64,000 nt of DNA from Runella sp. MFBS21 (GCF_029433105.1 NZ_JARNTW010000003.1:124001-188000), one strand, 5' to 3'; shown: positions 51,971 to 61,942, numbered from the stretch's first letter. Made by a program: numbers and translations. The notes: a model not told the origin generated them from the sequence alone.

Positions 51971-52564
51971 ATGGAAGATACAAACCTAGCAGATAGTCAG
52001 TCATCCGACGAGCAAGGGCTTTGGCTCGCTTTCAAACAAGGCGACCGAGAAGCGTTTGAGCTTATCTACCGAAAGCATATCAATCCATTGATTAGTTATG
52101 GATACAAAATCACTTCTAATCGTAGCCTAATTCAAGACTGTATTCAAGACTTGTTTATAGAATTATGGGAAAGTCGCGAGCGACTCACCGACGCCTCCTC
52201 TATCAAATATTATTTGTTGAAGTCGTTGCGTTATAAGCTTCTTCGCACCTTACAGCTCACCCCTATCCAAGATATTCAGGAAATAGATATTGAGGCAAGT
52301 GATGATAATTTTGAAACAAAACTTCTAGCAGACGAAATCGCTACCCAACAAGCTCTGAAACTCACTAACGCACTCCAACTCCTCCCTAAACGTCAACGCG
52401 AGGCCATTCATTTACGTTATTTCCAAGAAATGAACAACGAAGAAGTAGCTCATATCATGGGAGTGGGCTATCAGTCGGCTTGTAAATTTATCTACACAGG
52501 ACTCAAAACTCTCCGCGATTTGATGCAATTATCGGCCGTGATTTCTTTTCTATTAAAATTTTAA
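51971..52564 (+). CDS. ECF-type RNA polymerase sigma factor
   Basis: 197 residues from the ATG at 51971; an upstream GTG would start on the -7 promoter box and is rejected. Sigma region 2 is seen in FELIYRKHINPLISYGYKITSNRSLIQDCIQDLFIELWE and region 4 in LPKRQREAIHLRYFQEMNNEEVAHIMGVGYQSACKFIYTGLK. It is the SusC/FecR-associated type of Bacteroidota ECF sigma. It presumably directs transcription of the downstream fecR-susCD genes when released from FecR. Confidence 0.93.
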   Translation: MEDTNLADSQSSDEQGLWLAFKQGDREAFELIYRKHINPLISYGYKITSNRSLIQDCIQDLFIELWESRERLTDASSIKYYLLKSLRYKLLRTLQLTPIQDIQEIDIEASDDNFETKLLADEIATQQALKLTNALQLLPKRQREAIHLRYFQEMNNEEVAHIMGVGYQSACKFIYTGLKTLRDLMQLSAVISFLLKF

Positions 52565-52634
52565 AAAAATTCTTCAAAAAATGGATTAAAAGTCGGGGTT
52601 TTCTGCACTGGGCTATAGAAAACACCAAATATTC

Positions 52635-53720
52635 ATGGATAAGGACTATTCCCGATTTGAAATTGAAGATTTTGCTTTTGATGAATCTTTCCGCCGCTGG
52701 GTAAGCGGCAAGGATTCTTCTGTCCGCGCTTTTTGGGAGTCTTATCTTGAATCAAACCCTCACCAGACAGACGTTATTTTAGCAGCCCGCCAACTTGTAT
52801 TAGATTTACAAAACGAATCATCTTTGACCGATGACCCAGAATTAGCAGAGTCGATTTGGGACAATGTACAAGAGCGAACACAGCCCAAGCAAAAAGTATT
52901 TTGGCTCCAAACCTCCCGCTGGTACATGGCTGCTGCCGCCGTATCTATGCTGATAGTGATATCGGCTAGTGTGTGGTGGCTACGTCACTCACCCAAACAA
53001 GTAAGTTTAAATTCACCACTTTCTTCTCAGCAAGACAGCACTTTATATACCGAACGCGTCAATACCCAACAAAAAACGATGACGCTCTATTTGGAAGACG
53101 GGAGTTTGGTGACTTTAGAAAAAAATAGCCGTTTGATTTATCCTAAAAAATTTGGTCCGTCGAGCCGGATTGTGCATTTGAGTGGTAAAGCTTTTTTTGA
53201 TATTACCCGAAATCCCGACCGTCCTTTTTTAATTTATGCCAACGAAACCGTCACGAAAGTATTAGGCACAAGCTTTACCATTAGCGCTTATCAGCATGAT
53301 AGTGAGGTGATTGTGGCAGTAAAATCAGGCAAGGTGTCTGTTTTCCCGAAAAAAGACTTTGACAAATCCCCCCAAAACAGCGTGGCGGCAGGAGTAGTGC
53401 TTACGCCCAATCAACAAGCAGTGTTTTCGCGCAAACAAGAACAATTTAATAAGACTCTAGTCGAACAACCAATCTTGTTGACTTCCAAAGAAAGCAACAT
53501 GTTTGACTTCGACAACAAACCCCTCGCAGAAGTGTTTGGGGTACTTGAAAAAGCTTATGGCGTAGAGATTGTATATGATGCTGACTTGGTCGTAAATCGC
53601 TCACTTAAAGTAAGTTTTGACGATGAGTCTTTGCAAGAAAAACTAATGATTATCTGTAATACAATGGATTTGTCGTATCAAATTGTAGACGCAAAAGTGC
53701 TTATTGAGAAGAAAAAGTAA
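52635..53720 (+). CDS. FecR-family anti-sigma factor
   Basis: 361 residues. The cytoplasmic N-terminus (~1-90) binds the sigma factor; one membrane helix lies at ~95-112 (WYMAAAAVSMLIVISASVWWL). The periplasmic FecR domain has VTLEKNSRLIYPKKFGPSSRIVHLSGKAFFDITRNPDRPFLI, and the C-terminal DUF4974 domain ends SLQEKLMIICNTMDLSYQIV. It relays the ligand-loaded state of the STN-bearing SusC to the sigma factor. Confidence 0.92.
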   Translation: MDKDYSRFEIEDFAFDESFRRWVSGKDSSVRAFWESYLESNPHQTDVILAARQLVLDLQNESSLTDDPELAESIWDNVQERTQPKQKVFWLQTSRWYMAAAAVSMLIVISASVWWLRHSPKQVSLNSPLSSQQDSTLYTERVNTQQKTMTLYLEDGSLVTLEKNSRLIYPKKFGPSSRIVHLSGKAFFDITRNPDRPFLIYANETVTKVLGTSFTISAYQHDSEVIVAVKSGKVSVFPKKDFDKSPQNSVAAGVVLTPNQQAVFSRKQEQFNKTLVEQPILLTSKESNMFDFDNKPLAEVFGVLEKAYGVEIVYDADLVVNRSLKVSFDDESLQEKLMIICNTMDLSYQIVDAKVLIEKKK

Positions 53721-53778
53721 ATTTTTTGCTAACCCAAAACCCTCTAATTGATGCAATAAAAAACCTACTAAAACAAGA

Positions 53779-53843
53779 GGCCGGTAGCGTAGGAACACTA
53801 CCGGCCGAAAGACGTCCCCCTACATCTTTGGCCGGATAAGGGG
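53779..53843 (+). promoter_or_regulatory. Candidate alternative-hairpin leader upstream of susC
   Basis: GGCCGG (53779), CCGGCC (53801) and GGCCGG (53830) allow two mutually exclusive stems: GGCCGGTAG / CTACCGGCC (53779-53806), or CCGGCC plus AAAGA with TCTTT plus GGCCGG (53801-53835, one bulged G). Neither has a T run. The segment lies in the 172-nt fecR-susC gap, 50 nt before the susC start. Confidence 0.45.
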
Positions 53844-53892
53844 ATGTTTTGCTCACTGATTTAATCAAGTAAACAACAAAACATTCAAAGGT

Positions 53893-56800
53893 ATGAAAAA
53901 ACATCGACTCATCGTCGAAACTGTTATTGCTATGCTTAAATTTTCCTGTTTTCATATATTAGTGGCAATGGTGAGCTTTGGAATAAGCATCGCCAAAGAC
54001 AGTAATGCGCAGGAAATTTTGGAACGCCCTGTTTCCGTAGAAATCATAAGCAAAGATGTCCAAACGGCGCTACAATTTGTAGAAAAATCAGCAAAGGTTA
54101 AATTTAGCTACGAACCTGCCCTTTTACCGAAGGGAGAAAAAATCAACCTTGTTGTTAAAAACGAACGTCTCTCGGCGGTTTTGGAGAAACTGCTGAAACC
54201 TCTTCGGCTCGTGTACACTACCTCTGGTAAATACATTATTTTGACCAAAGAGACCAAACAAAGTTTTCTGGAAGTAGAAAGAAAACCCGAACCCGAAATG
54301 TGGTTGTTTGAAAAAACGATTACTGGCACCGTCTCCGACGAACGAGGTCAGGGTTTACCCGGAGTAAGTGTTTTGGTAAAAGGTACTCAACAAGGAACAA
54401 GTACCGACGCCAACGGTAAGTATAAACTCATCCTAGGAGACGCTCCTACGACTTTGGTATTTTCGTATGTAGGATATGTAAGTCGAGAAGCACTCATCGA
54501 AAACAGAACAGCACTTGATATTCAGCTCCTTCCAGACGAAAAGGCGCTCACTGAAGTGGTGGTAGTAGGGTATGGTACCCAGCAAAAAGAAGATATTACG
54601 GGGGCGATTGCGACGGCTTCTGCCAAAGAACTTCGCGACCCGCCAGTTGCCCAAGTCGCACAGATGCTACAAGGTAAGCTAGTAGGGGTGCGCATTGACC
54701 AAGTAAGCGGACGCCCTGGCGAAGGAATGAACATCAAAGTGAGAGGATCCGTGTCAATTACGGCAGGTGCTAACCCGCTATATGTAGTTGATGGAATGCC
54801 GATTACGGGCGATATCAATACCATCAATCCCAACGAAATCGAAAGTATCAGTGTGTTGAAAGACGCGGCAGCGTCGTCGCTTTATGGTTCGAGAGCGGGC
54901 AATGGAGTAGTGTTAATTCAAACCAAAAAAGCCAAAGCTGGAAAAACCCTCATTGATTTTAGTTCTTATTATGGCTTTACTCAAATACCAGAGGCCCGCA
55001 GATTGAAAATGATGAATGCTGAAGAATATGCTCAGTTTCAGAAAGAAATAGCCGAATCCAACGGGCGTGCAGTTAATCCAGCTTTTCAGAATCCCGCTCA
55101 GTATGCCGGAAAAGGTACTGATTGGTACGATGTAGTGACCCGCACAGGTGCTATTCAAAGCCACAACCTTTCCATTAGTTCGGGTACCAAAAACTTTTTA
55201 ACATCGGTCACAGGGGGGTATTTCAAAGAAGAAGGCGTAGTGGTAGGGACGGGTTTTCAGCGACTTTCATTACGCGTCAATTCCCTTTTTACCCCTAGTG
55301 AAAAAGTAAAAATTGGATTCAACCTAGCTCCCAACTTCGCTTCTAATACCAATTTTGCTACCGACGGCGGACCTTATGGTACCGAAAACATCATTTCGGG
55401 AGCATTGGCGACTAGCCCATTAGCCAGTCCTTACAATGCCGACGGGAGCCTCGCCCTTACCGCTTCCGACCCTGCCTCTTTTGGCAATCCTAATTGGCTA
55501 AGAGTGGCCCAAGAAAAAGTATATCGCAACAAAACGCATTCGTTGCTCTCCAATGCCTATGTTGAATACGAAATCATCAAAGGATTGAAAGCCAAAACAA
55601 CCGCCAATGTGCAGTTGAGCAACAACAACATCTTTCAGTTTAATCCTTCAACGATTGGGGTTTTGTTTACACCTCCGCCACGGATTCCGAGTGGCTCTGA
55701 CAATACTACCAACATGTACAACTGGGTGAATGAGAACTCGTTGACGTATCAAACTGAATTTGAAGGACATCAAATTGATGCCTTGGTAGATTTCACGGCG
55801 CAACGTTTTCGGAGTGACAACAACGTGATTTCGGGCACCAACTACCCCGATGATAAAATCCAAGCGGTAAGTGCCGCAGGTAGGGTGGTAGTGACGAGCA
55901 ATGTACAAGAATGGGCTTTGCTTTCTTACTTAGCCCGTCTTAATTACAATTACAAAAGTAAGTATCTACTGACGGCGTCGGTACGGCGTGATGGTTCTTC
56001 GCGGTTTGGCCCAAACAATCGTTGGGGAAATTTTCCTTCTGTATCAGTTGGATGGATTGTTTCAAAAGAACCCTTCTGGACCCTGACACCCGTTTCATTT
56101 TTGAAGTTAAGAGCGAGCTACGGAATCACAGGAAACTTTGAAATCGGTAATTATTCATTTCGGTCAACGGTCGGGTCGGTCTTTTATGCTTTCGGGAATT
56201 CTATGTTTCAGGGCAGAGCAGCCAACAACCTAGGTGACAACAATCTAGGATGGGAGCGCAAGAAGCAATTTAACATTGGGGCAGATGTATATCTTCTGAA
56301 CGACCGTTTCCAAATAACGTATAACTATTATCGTACCATCTCCAGCAATTTGCTTTACAATGTCTCAGTTCCGGTTTCTTCTGGTTTTAGCAGTATTCAG
56401 ACCAATATCGGCGAATTGAAATTTTGGGGTCACGAAATAGGCATCAATACCACCAATATTCACAATGAGCACTTTAGCTGGAATACCTCCCTCAATATGT
56501 CGTTTGACCGCAATCGAGTAGAAAAACTATCTACCGAAAAAACAACGGCTATTTACCAAGGAATGTCTAGTTATGGTTTTTTCAGTCATATTTCACAAAT
56601 AGGTTCGCCAGTGGGACTGTTTTATGGAGCGGTTTGGGATGGGGTTTATAAAAATCAGGAAGAATTCAACACCTCTCCCAAATACGCTGATTCTCAAGTA
56701 GGTACTATCAAATACAAAGACTTAAACGGCGACGGAAAGATTACTTTTCCCGAAGATTATACCACTATTGGCACCCCGTGGCCGAAGTTTATCTTTGGGC

Positions 56801-57282
56801 TAACCAACCAAATACATTATGGAAACTTTGACCTCGGACTTACAATTACGGGCAACTACGGCAATCAAATATTGAGCCATTACGAAAACTGGCTCACCAA
56901 TCTTGATGGTCCTTTCAACGTATTGGCAGAAGTAAAAGACCGCTGGAAATCTCCTTCTGACCCTGGCGTGGGCAAATATGGCAGCGTACAGCAAGGAACG
57001 ACCTATCTTGAGCGCGACCGCTGGAGTACACGCTACCTCAAAGACGGTAGTTTTGTTTCGTTCAAAAACATTACGGTAGGTTATAATATTCCACTTAATA
57101 GCCGTACTATCCGCAACTTACGCGTGTATAGCAGCATTCAGAATGCGTGGGTCATTAGCAAATATCCGGGCAACCCTGAGGTCAACACTCGAAATGTATC
57201 GAGCGGCAACTCTCCCGGAGTCGATGAAGGTTCGTATCCTGTACCACGCACAATCAGTTTTGGCCTTAACCTTGGATTCTAA
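53893..57282 (+). CDS. SusC/RagA-family TonB-linked transporter with STN domain
   Basis: 1129 residues. A signal peptide (ending around SNAQ) precedes an STN signalling domain (~50-120, VQTALQFVEKSAKVKFSYEPALLP). A carboxypeptidase-regulatory-like domain (~140-225), a plug (~230-345, with NPLYVVDGMPITGDIN and AAASSLYGSRAGNGVVLIQTKKAK) and a 22-strand barrel follow. The STN domain shows that this receptor signals through the FecR and ECF sigma genes upstream. The ligand is unknown. SusD follows after 11 nt. Confidence 0.95.
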   Translation: MKKHRLIVETVIAMLKFSCFHILVAMVSFGISIAKDSNAQEILERPVSVEIISKDVQTALQFVEKSAKVKFSYEPALLPKGEKINLVVKNERLSAVLEKLLKPLRLVYTTSGKYIILTKETKQSFLEVERKPEPEMWLFEKTITGTVSDERGQGLPGVSVLVKGTQQGTSTDANGKYKLILGDAPTTLVFSYVGYVSREALIENRTALDIQLLPDEKALTEVVVVGYGTQQKEDITGAIATASAKELRDPPVAQVAQMLQGKLVGVRIDQVSGRPGEGMNIKVRGSVSITAGANPLYVVDGMPITGDINTINPNEIESISVLKDAAASSLYGSRAGNGVVLIQTKKAKAGKTLIDFSSYYGFTQIPEARRLKMMNAEEYAQFQKEIAESNGRAVNPAFQNPAQYAGKGTDWYDVVTRTGAIQSHNLSISSGTKNFLTSVTGGYFKEEGVVVGTGFQRLSLRVNSLFTPSEKVKIGFNLAPNFASNTNFATDGGPYGTENIISGALATSPLASPYNADGSLALTASDPASFGNPNWLRVAQEKVYRNKTHSLLSNAYVEYEIIKGLKAKTTANVQLSNNNIFQFNPSTIGVLFTPPPRIPSGSDNTTNMYNWVNENSLTYQTEFEGHQIDALVDFTAQRFRSDNNVISGTNYPDDKIQAVSAAGRVVVTSNVQEWALLSYLARLNYNYKSKYLLTASVRRDGSSRFGPNNRWGNFPSVSVGWIVSKEPFWTLTPVSFLKLRASYGITGNFEIGNYSFRSTVGSVFYAFGNSMFQGRAANNLGDNNLGWERKKQFNIGADVYLLNDRFQITYNYYRTISSNLLYNVSVPVSSGFSSIQTNIGELKFWGHEIGINTTNIHNEHFSWNTSLNMSFDRNRVEKLSTEKTTAIYQGMSSYGFFSHISQIGSPVGLFYGAVWDGVYKNQEEFNTSPKYADSQVGTIKYKDLNGDGKITFPEDYTTIGTPWPKFIFGLTNQIHYGNFDLGLTITGNYGNQILSHYENWLTNLDGPFNVLAEVKDRWKSPSDPGVGKYGSVQQGTTYLERDRWSTRYLKDGSFVSFKNITVGYNIPLNSRTIRNLRVYSSIQNAWVISKYPGNPEVNTRNVSSGNSPGVDEGSYPVPRTISFGLNLGF

Positions 57283-57293
57283 AAAGAAGCACT

Positions 57294-58799
57294 ATGAAAA
57301 TCAGACTCATCGCCATAGGTATTTTGTTTTGTATGCTGAGTGCCTGTGATAATTTTTTGGATATTGCTCCCGAAACGTCCTTATCTTCCGATAGTTTTTT
57401 TCGTACTCAAGCCGATTTTGAACAGGCCGTAGGCGGGATTTATGCACCCCTTCAAGGTCTTTATAATCAAGATTGGATACTGAACGAAATGCGTTCTGAC
57501 AATACCTTTTTTATTTATAATATCGCCCAACGCGGAGGAAAACAGCAAGAAGACCCCGCTACTTTTACGGTTGAGACCAACAACACCTATACTCTGGGAA
57601 AATGGACCAACAATTATCTCATTATCTCCCGAGCCAATCAGGTATTGAGTAAAATGGAAGAAGCAAGTTTTGAGACTTCCGTCAAAAACAACCTAAAAGG
57701 GCAAGCTCTTTTTTTGCGGGCATTTGCTTATTTTGATTTGGTGAAAAATTTTGGCGGAGTGCCGCTTTTTCTCCAACCAGCTACTTCTTACAAAGAGACC
57801 TTTCAACCCCGAGCTGAAGTAGCGGCTATCTATAAGCAAATCGTAGCTGATGCTTCCGAAGCCACAAAACTACTCCCTGCCAAAGCTGCGGCTGTAGGGC
57901 GAGCCACTGCGGGAGCAGCTTATACCCTCTTGGCCGATGCTTATATCAATCAGAAAGCTTGGGCGGAGGCCGAAACCGCACTCAAAACCGTCACGACACT
58001 AGGCTATAGTCTTTTGCCTAACTACGGTGATATATTCAAACCTACCAATAAGGGCAATAGCGAAATGATTTTTGATGTTCAATACGCCGAAGGAACTTCA
58101 CAAACGATTTTTAATGCCTTGCCTTACTTATTTATTCCTATCTTGTCCGACCCTTCGGTCATTACAGGGGTAAAGCCTGCTACTCAGCAGACTTACGGAG
58201 GGTTTAATGTGCCTACGCCTGATTTGCTCGCCGCTTATGAAGATACGATCAAAGACCAACGCTTTGCGGCATCTATCGGCTTTTATACGGGTACTTCTCC
58301 CTTGATAGGAATCAAATACGACCGAACACCTTACATCAAAAAATACCTACATCCACACGGCGTGTATGGACAAACTGCCGAAAATGGGCCTATTTATCGC
58401 TATGCCGAAGTGTTGTTGATGCTTGCCGAAGTAGCCAACGAACAAAATCGGGTGAGCGATGCAGTGGGCTATCTCAATCAAGTACGTAAGCGTGCTGGTT
58501 TGTCAGATTTGACGAGCACAAGTCAGGCCGATTTGAGAGCTAAAATCCTGAAAGAAAGACAAATCGAGTTAGCATTCGAAAATAAACGCTGGCGCGATTT
58601 GGTACGGACAGGTCAGGCAGTAACGCTAATGTCGGCGATTAGTACCAAGGTAAAGGCCAATCCTCAAGCATATTACTATCCCACGGGTAGTGCGCCTATT
58701 ACAACGGCTTTTAATGTCAGTGAAAGAGATTTGCTTTATCCAATCCCGGTAAGTGAAATCATCATTAATCCTGAATTAAAACAAAACCCTGGTTACTAG
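57294..58799 (+). CDS. SusD/RagB-family surface lipoprotein
   Basis: 501 residues. The lipoprotein signal ends LSAC (Cys18), followed by DNFLDIAPETSLSSDSFF, the normal SusD N-terminal motif. TPR-like helices (AFAYFDLVKNFGGVPLF, AYTLLADAYINQKAWAEAE) and the C-terminal RQIELAFENKRWRDLVRTGQAV are typical. It pairs with the STN-type SusC and binds the substrate, probably a glycan, on the cell surface. Confidence 0.94.
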   Translation: MKIRLIAIGILFCMLSACDNFLDIAPETSLSSDSFFRTQADFEQAVGGIYAPLQGLYNQDWILNEMRSDNTFFIYNIAQRGGKQQEDPATFTVETNNTYTLGKWTNNYLIISRANQVLSKMEEASFETSVKNNLKGQALFLRAFAYFDLVKNFGGVPLFLQPATSYKETFQPRAEVAAIYKQIVADASEATKLLPAKAAAVGRATAGAAYTLLADAYINQKAWAEAETALKTVTTLGYSLLPNYGDIFKPTNKGNSEMIFDVQYAEGTSQTIFNALPYLFIPILSDPSVITGVKPATQQTYGGFNVPTPDLLAAYEDTIKDQRFAASIGFYTGTSPLIGIKYDRTPYIKKYLHPHGVYGQTAENGPIYRYAEVLLMLAEVANEQNRVSDAVGYLNQVRKRAGLSDLTSTSQADLRAKILKERQIELAFENKRWRDLVRTGQAVTLMSAISTKVKANPQAYYYPTGSAPITTAFNVSERDLLYPIPVSEIIINPELKQNPGY

Positions 58800-58807
58800 C
58801 ACTCACT

Positions 58808-58842
58808 AAAGGGCTTGCTTCTTTTGAAGAAGCAAGCCCTTT
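58808..58842 (+). terminator. Hairpin between susD and the DUF1080 gene
   Basis: A perfect 15-bp stem (AAAGGGCTTGCTTCT and complement) with a 5-nt loop, ending in a short T run. It may reduce, but need not stop, transcription into the downstream catabolic genes. Confidence 0.75.
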
Positions 58843-58856
58843 TCAAACCACATGAT

Positions 58857-59483
58857 ATGATAAGATTCGCAATTTTGATGAGCCTTGTGATAGGTTTTTG
58901 GGGAGGATATCCTTCCAAAAAAGTATCCATTTTTGACGGAAAAACCTTCAACGGTTGGGAAGGTGACACCCTGCATACGTGGCGTATCGAAAACGGCACA
59001 ATCGCCGCAGGCAAAGCAGGACAGAATGTGCCCCACAACGATTTTCTTTGTACTACACGTCGTTATGAAAATTTCATTTTACATCTTAAAGTAAAACTAA
59101 CTGGTACTCAAGGATTTGTGAATGGAGGCATTCAGTTTAGAAGCGAAAGACTGACCAAACCCGCCTACGAAATGACTGGTTATCAGGCTGATTGGGGCCC
59201 CAAATATTGGGGAAGTCTCTATGATGAATCACGACGTAACGTCACTCTAGTACAGCCCGATTCGGCTCTGGTCACAAAATGGGTGAAACCCAATGACTGG
59301 AATACCTACGAAATACGAGCCGAAAAACGTCGCATTCGTTTGTATGTCAATGGACACCAAACCGTAGATTATACCGAAAAAGATGATAGCATTCCTCAAT
59401 CGGGCCTGATTGCGCTACAAATCCACGGCGCAGGACATACCCAAGTAGCGTACAAAGATATTGTCATTCAAGAATTGCCCTAA
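58857..59483 (+). CDS. DUF1080 / 3-keto-disaccharide hydrolase family protein
   Basis: 208 residues from the ATG at 58857; the earlier TTG at 58815 lies inside the hairpin. An N-terminal hydrophobic stretch (MIRFAILMSLVIGFWGG) is a possible signal peptide. The core pattern KVSIFDGKTFNGWEGDTLHTWRIENGTIAAG, DFLCTTRRYENFILHLKVKL, GGIQFRSERL and NDWNTYEIRAEKRRIRLYVNGH is the concanavalin-like DUF1080 fold. Pfam names the family 3-keto-disaccharide hydrolase. It would cleave oxidised (3-keto) glycosides in the periplasm. Confidence 0.88.
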   Translation: MIRFAILMSLVIGFWGGYPSKKVSIFDGKTFNGWEGDTLHTWRIENGTIAAGKAGQNVPHNDFLCTTRRYENFILHLKVKLTGTQGFVNGGIQFRSERLTKPAYEMTGYQADWGPKYWGSLYDESRRNVTLVQPDSALVTKWVKPNDWNTYEIRAEKRRIRLYVNGHQTVDYTEKDDSIPQSGLIALQIHGAGHTQVAYKDIVIQELP

Positions 59484-59517
59484 CGAAACTTTCATCCATC
59501 TATTTCTTGCATTTCTT

Positions 59518-61800
59518 ATGAAACGTACATTTTGGAATATTTTCATATTAAGCTCGTTTTCAATTCTTTTCCTGACGGCTTATCATGACATGAGTCGTAC
59601 TTCAAGCACATCGTCAGAAGACCCTTTTGATACTCCCCGCACCGTAAGTCAAACCCCCAATACCGTGCCCCTTTCACCCGAAGAGAGCATGAAAACCTTT
59701 AGAGTACCCAAGGGTTATAAATTGGAATTAGTAGCAAGTGAACCCATGATTTCGGAGCCAGTGGCATTGGCTTGGGACGGCGACGGGCGCTTGTATGTAG
59801 CTCAGATGGAAACTTACATGCAAACTGTATTGGCCGATGGACAGGACCAACCCCACAGTCGAATCATGCGTTTGGAAGATACTGATGGTGATGGTAAAAT
59901 GGACAAAAGCACCGTTTTTCTTGACAAACTTTTACTACCGAGGGCGATATTGACCGTAGGCAAGGAGTTGTTTGTCAACGAAACCAATACTTACAATATC
60001 TACGCTTATAGCGATACCAACGGCGACGGCAAAGCGGATAAGAAAAGGGTAGTATATGAAAACAAACGCCAAGCCTTCGGGAATGTGGAGCACCAACGAA
60101 GTGGCCTAGATTGGAACCTCGACAACTGGATTTATGAAACTATCGACCCTATTCGGTATCGTTATAAAAACGGACGTCTCCAAGCCGATACACTGCCCAA
60201 TCCTGCGGGTCAGTGGGGGCTTACTCACGATGATTATGGGCGAGTGTATTTTAGCCGAGCGGCCGCAGGTGTGGCAGCATCAGGTTTTCAGATAAATCCT
60301 AGCTATGGATTGCTTGATTTTGCCGATGCCCTCGAAAAAGATTTTAGCCAAGTCTGGTCTACTATCAAAACCCCCGATGTCAATGGAGGGCCTAAAACCC
60401 TGCGTCCCGATAGTACGATGGCTACTTTTACTTCTATTTGTGGACAATCAGTCTTCAGGGGCGACCGTCTTTCCAAAAGTATTCAGGGAGATTATATTGC
60501 TGCCGAACCCGTAGCACGAGTCATAAGGAGAGCCAACATTGAGAATCGAAACGGAAAAATCTTTCTTTCAAACGTTTATCAGGAAGATGAGTTTGTATCC
60601 TCTACCGACATGAACTTTCGCCCCATCAATACCTACACTGGTCCTGATGGCTGTTTGTATATTTTGGATATGTACCGAGGTATTATTCAAGAATCTACAT
60701 GGGCACAGCCCGGAAGCTATCTTTATGACCAAATCAAATCGAAAGGGCTTGACAAAAACATTCAGCGAGGACGTATCTATCGGCTTGTATATGATGGCAT
60801 AAGTCCCGAAAAAGCACCCAAAATGCTGAGCGAATCGACTCAAAAACTCATCCATCATCTCAATCATCCCAATGGCTGGTGGCGCGACAATGCCCAAAGG
60901 GAAATCATTATCAGAAATGATAAATCGGTAACTCCCCTCCTCCAACAAATAGCATTAGGTCAAAAAAGTATTCTTACAAAAACACCTTCCGATTTGGCAC
61001 GAATACATGCACTATGGACACTGGAAGGACTAAGCACACTTGACAAATCGCTTTTAGTGAAGCTTTTAACTGACCCAAACCCCGAAATACGCAAAATGGC
61101 CGTGTGGGCAAGTGAGTCGCTTATCAAAAAAAATGACCCTCAAATTTTGGAAAAATTATCATGGCTCCAAAATGACGAAAGCTATGATGTACTAGCGCAA
61201 TTGCTCACCTCTATTTCTCTCAGCAAAACACCAAAAGCTACCGAAATCGCCAATGCCATTTTGGGCAAGCACCCCAACAATGAGTTACTAATAGGCATTA
61301 AAAATACGTTGCAAAAAACCGAAGAATCTAAAAAAATAGGCAGTGGGCGGTTGTATGCCTTAAACCCAACCGACCGACAACGCGTAGTAGAAGGAAAACA
61401 GATTTTTCAATCCTTGTGCGCTACTTGTCATGGGCTCTATGGCGAAGGTTCCCCTGCTAAGACCGCTCCGCATTTGGCTGGTAAATTTAAACTGCTCGAA
61501 AATCGCAATGAGGTCATCAAAATCATGCTACATGGGTTGACTGGGCCCGTAGATGGTGTCACCTATCATGAATTGATGCCTCCTATGGGAACCAACAGCG
61601 ATGAGTGGATTGCTTCCGTCTTAACTTATGTCCGCTTTGACTTGTGTATGCAGAGTTTTCCACAAATATCAGAAGGCTACCTCAACAATTTTGTAATCGT
61701 AAAACCCGAACAAGTAAAGGCTATTCGGGAAAAAAATGGCAATAGATCTAAACCTTGGACGTGGGAAGAACTTTTTGCGGAAAAGAAACAAGGACGCTAG
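59518..61800 (+). CDS. PVC-type heme-binding dehydrogenase-like protein (beta-propeller plus cytochrome c)
   Basis: 760 residues from the ATG at 59518. A signal/anchor stretch (FWNIFILSSFSILFLTA) is followed by a beta-propeller (~60-430, FRVPKGYKLELVASEPMISEPVALAWDGDGRLYVAQM...), a HEAT-like helical part (~440-610), then a cytochrome c domain with the heme motif C-A-T-C-H near residue 634 and an axial Met candidate in LMPPMGTNSDEW. The layout matches the 'membrane-bound dehydrogenase' group of putative sugar/alcohol dehydrogenases with a CxxCH domain. The gene follows DUF1080 after 34 nt, suggesting that it oxidises the substrate that DUF1080 then cleaves. Confidence 0.85.
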   Translation: MKRTFWNIFILSSFSILFLTAYHDMSRTSSTSSEDPFDTPRTVSQTPNTVPLSPEESMKTFRVPKGYKLELVASEPMISEPVALAWDGDGRLYVAQMETYMQTVLADGQDQPHSRIMRLEDTDGDGKMDKSTVFLDKLLLPRAILTVGKELFVNETNTYNIYAYSDTNGDGKADKKRVVYENKRQAFGNVEHQRSGLDWNLDNWIYETIDPIRYRYKNGRLQADTLPNPAGQWGLTHDDYGRVYFSRAAAGVAASGFQINPSYGLLDFADALEKDFSQVWSTIKTPDVNGGPKTLRPDSTMATFTSICGQSVFRGDRLSKSIQGDYIAAEPVARVIRRANIENRNGKIFLSNVYQEDEFVSSTDMNFRPINTYTGPDGCLYILDMYRGIIQESTWAQPGSYLYDQIKSKGLDKNIQRGRIYRLVYDGISPEKAPKMLSESTQKLIHHLNHPNGWWRDNAQREIIIRNDKSVTPLLQQIALGQKSILTKTPSDLARIHALWTLEGLSTLDKSLLVKLLTDPNPEIRKMAVWASESLIKKNDPQILEKLSWLQNDESYDVLAQLLTSISLSKTPKATEIANAILGKHPNNELLIGIKNTLQKTEESKKIGSGRLYALNPTDRQRVVEGKQIFQSLCATCHGLYGEGSPAKTAPHLAGKFKLLENRNEVIKIMLHGLTGPVDGVTYHELMPPMGTNSDEWIASVLTYVRFDLCMQSFPQISEGYLNNFVIVKPEQVKAIREKNGNRSKPWTWEELFAEKKQGR

Positions 61801-61942
61801 GTTTATGTTGTCACAAAAGAGATAGAGGCTATCTATTTATTCCCCAAAAAGTGAAATCCTCTATCTCTTTTACAAGCCATATTTGCCCCAAACATTCCAC
61901 AAATAAATCGTAAATTGCGAGCCACATCAAGCTTCGCAAACC

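Noticed and set aside
58815-58856. Earlier start for the DUF1080 protein
   Set aside because: The TTG lies inside a 15-bp hairpin, and the ATG at 58857 gives a plausible signal peptide.
51971-61800. Classical polysaccharide utilisation locus
   Set aside because: No recognised glycoside hydrolase, polysaccharide lyase or sulfatase gene is present, so the standard label is not supported; only the uptake and signalling part is typical.
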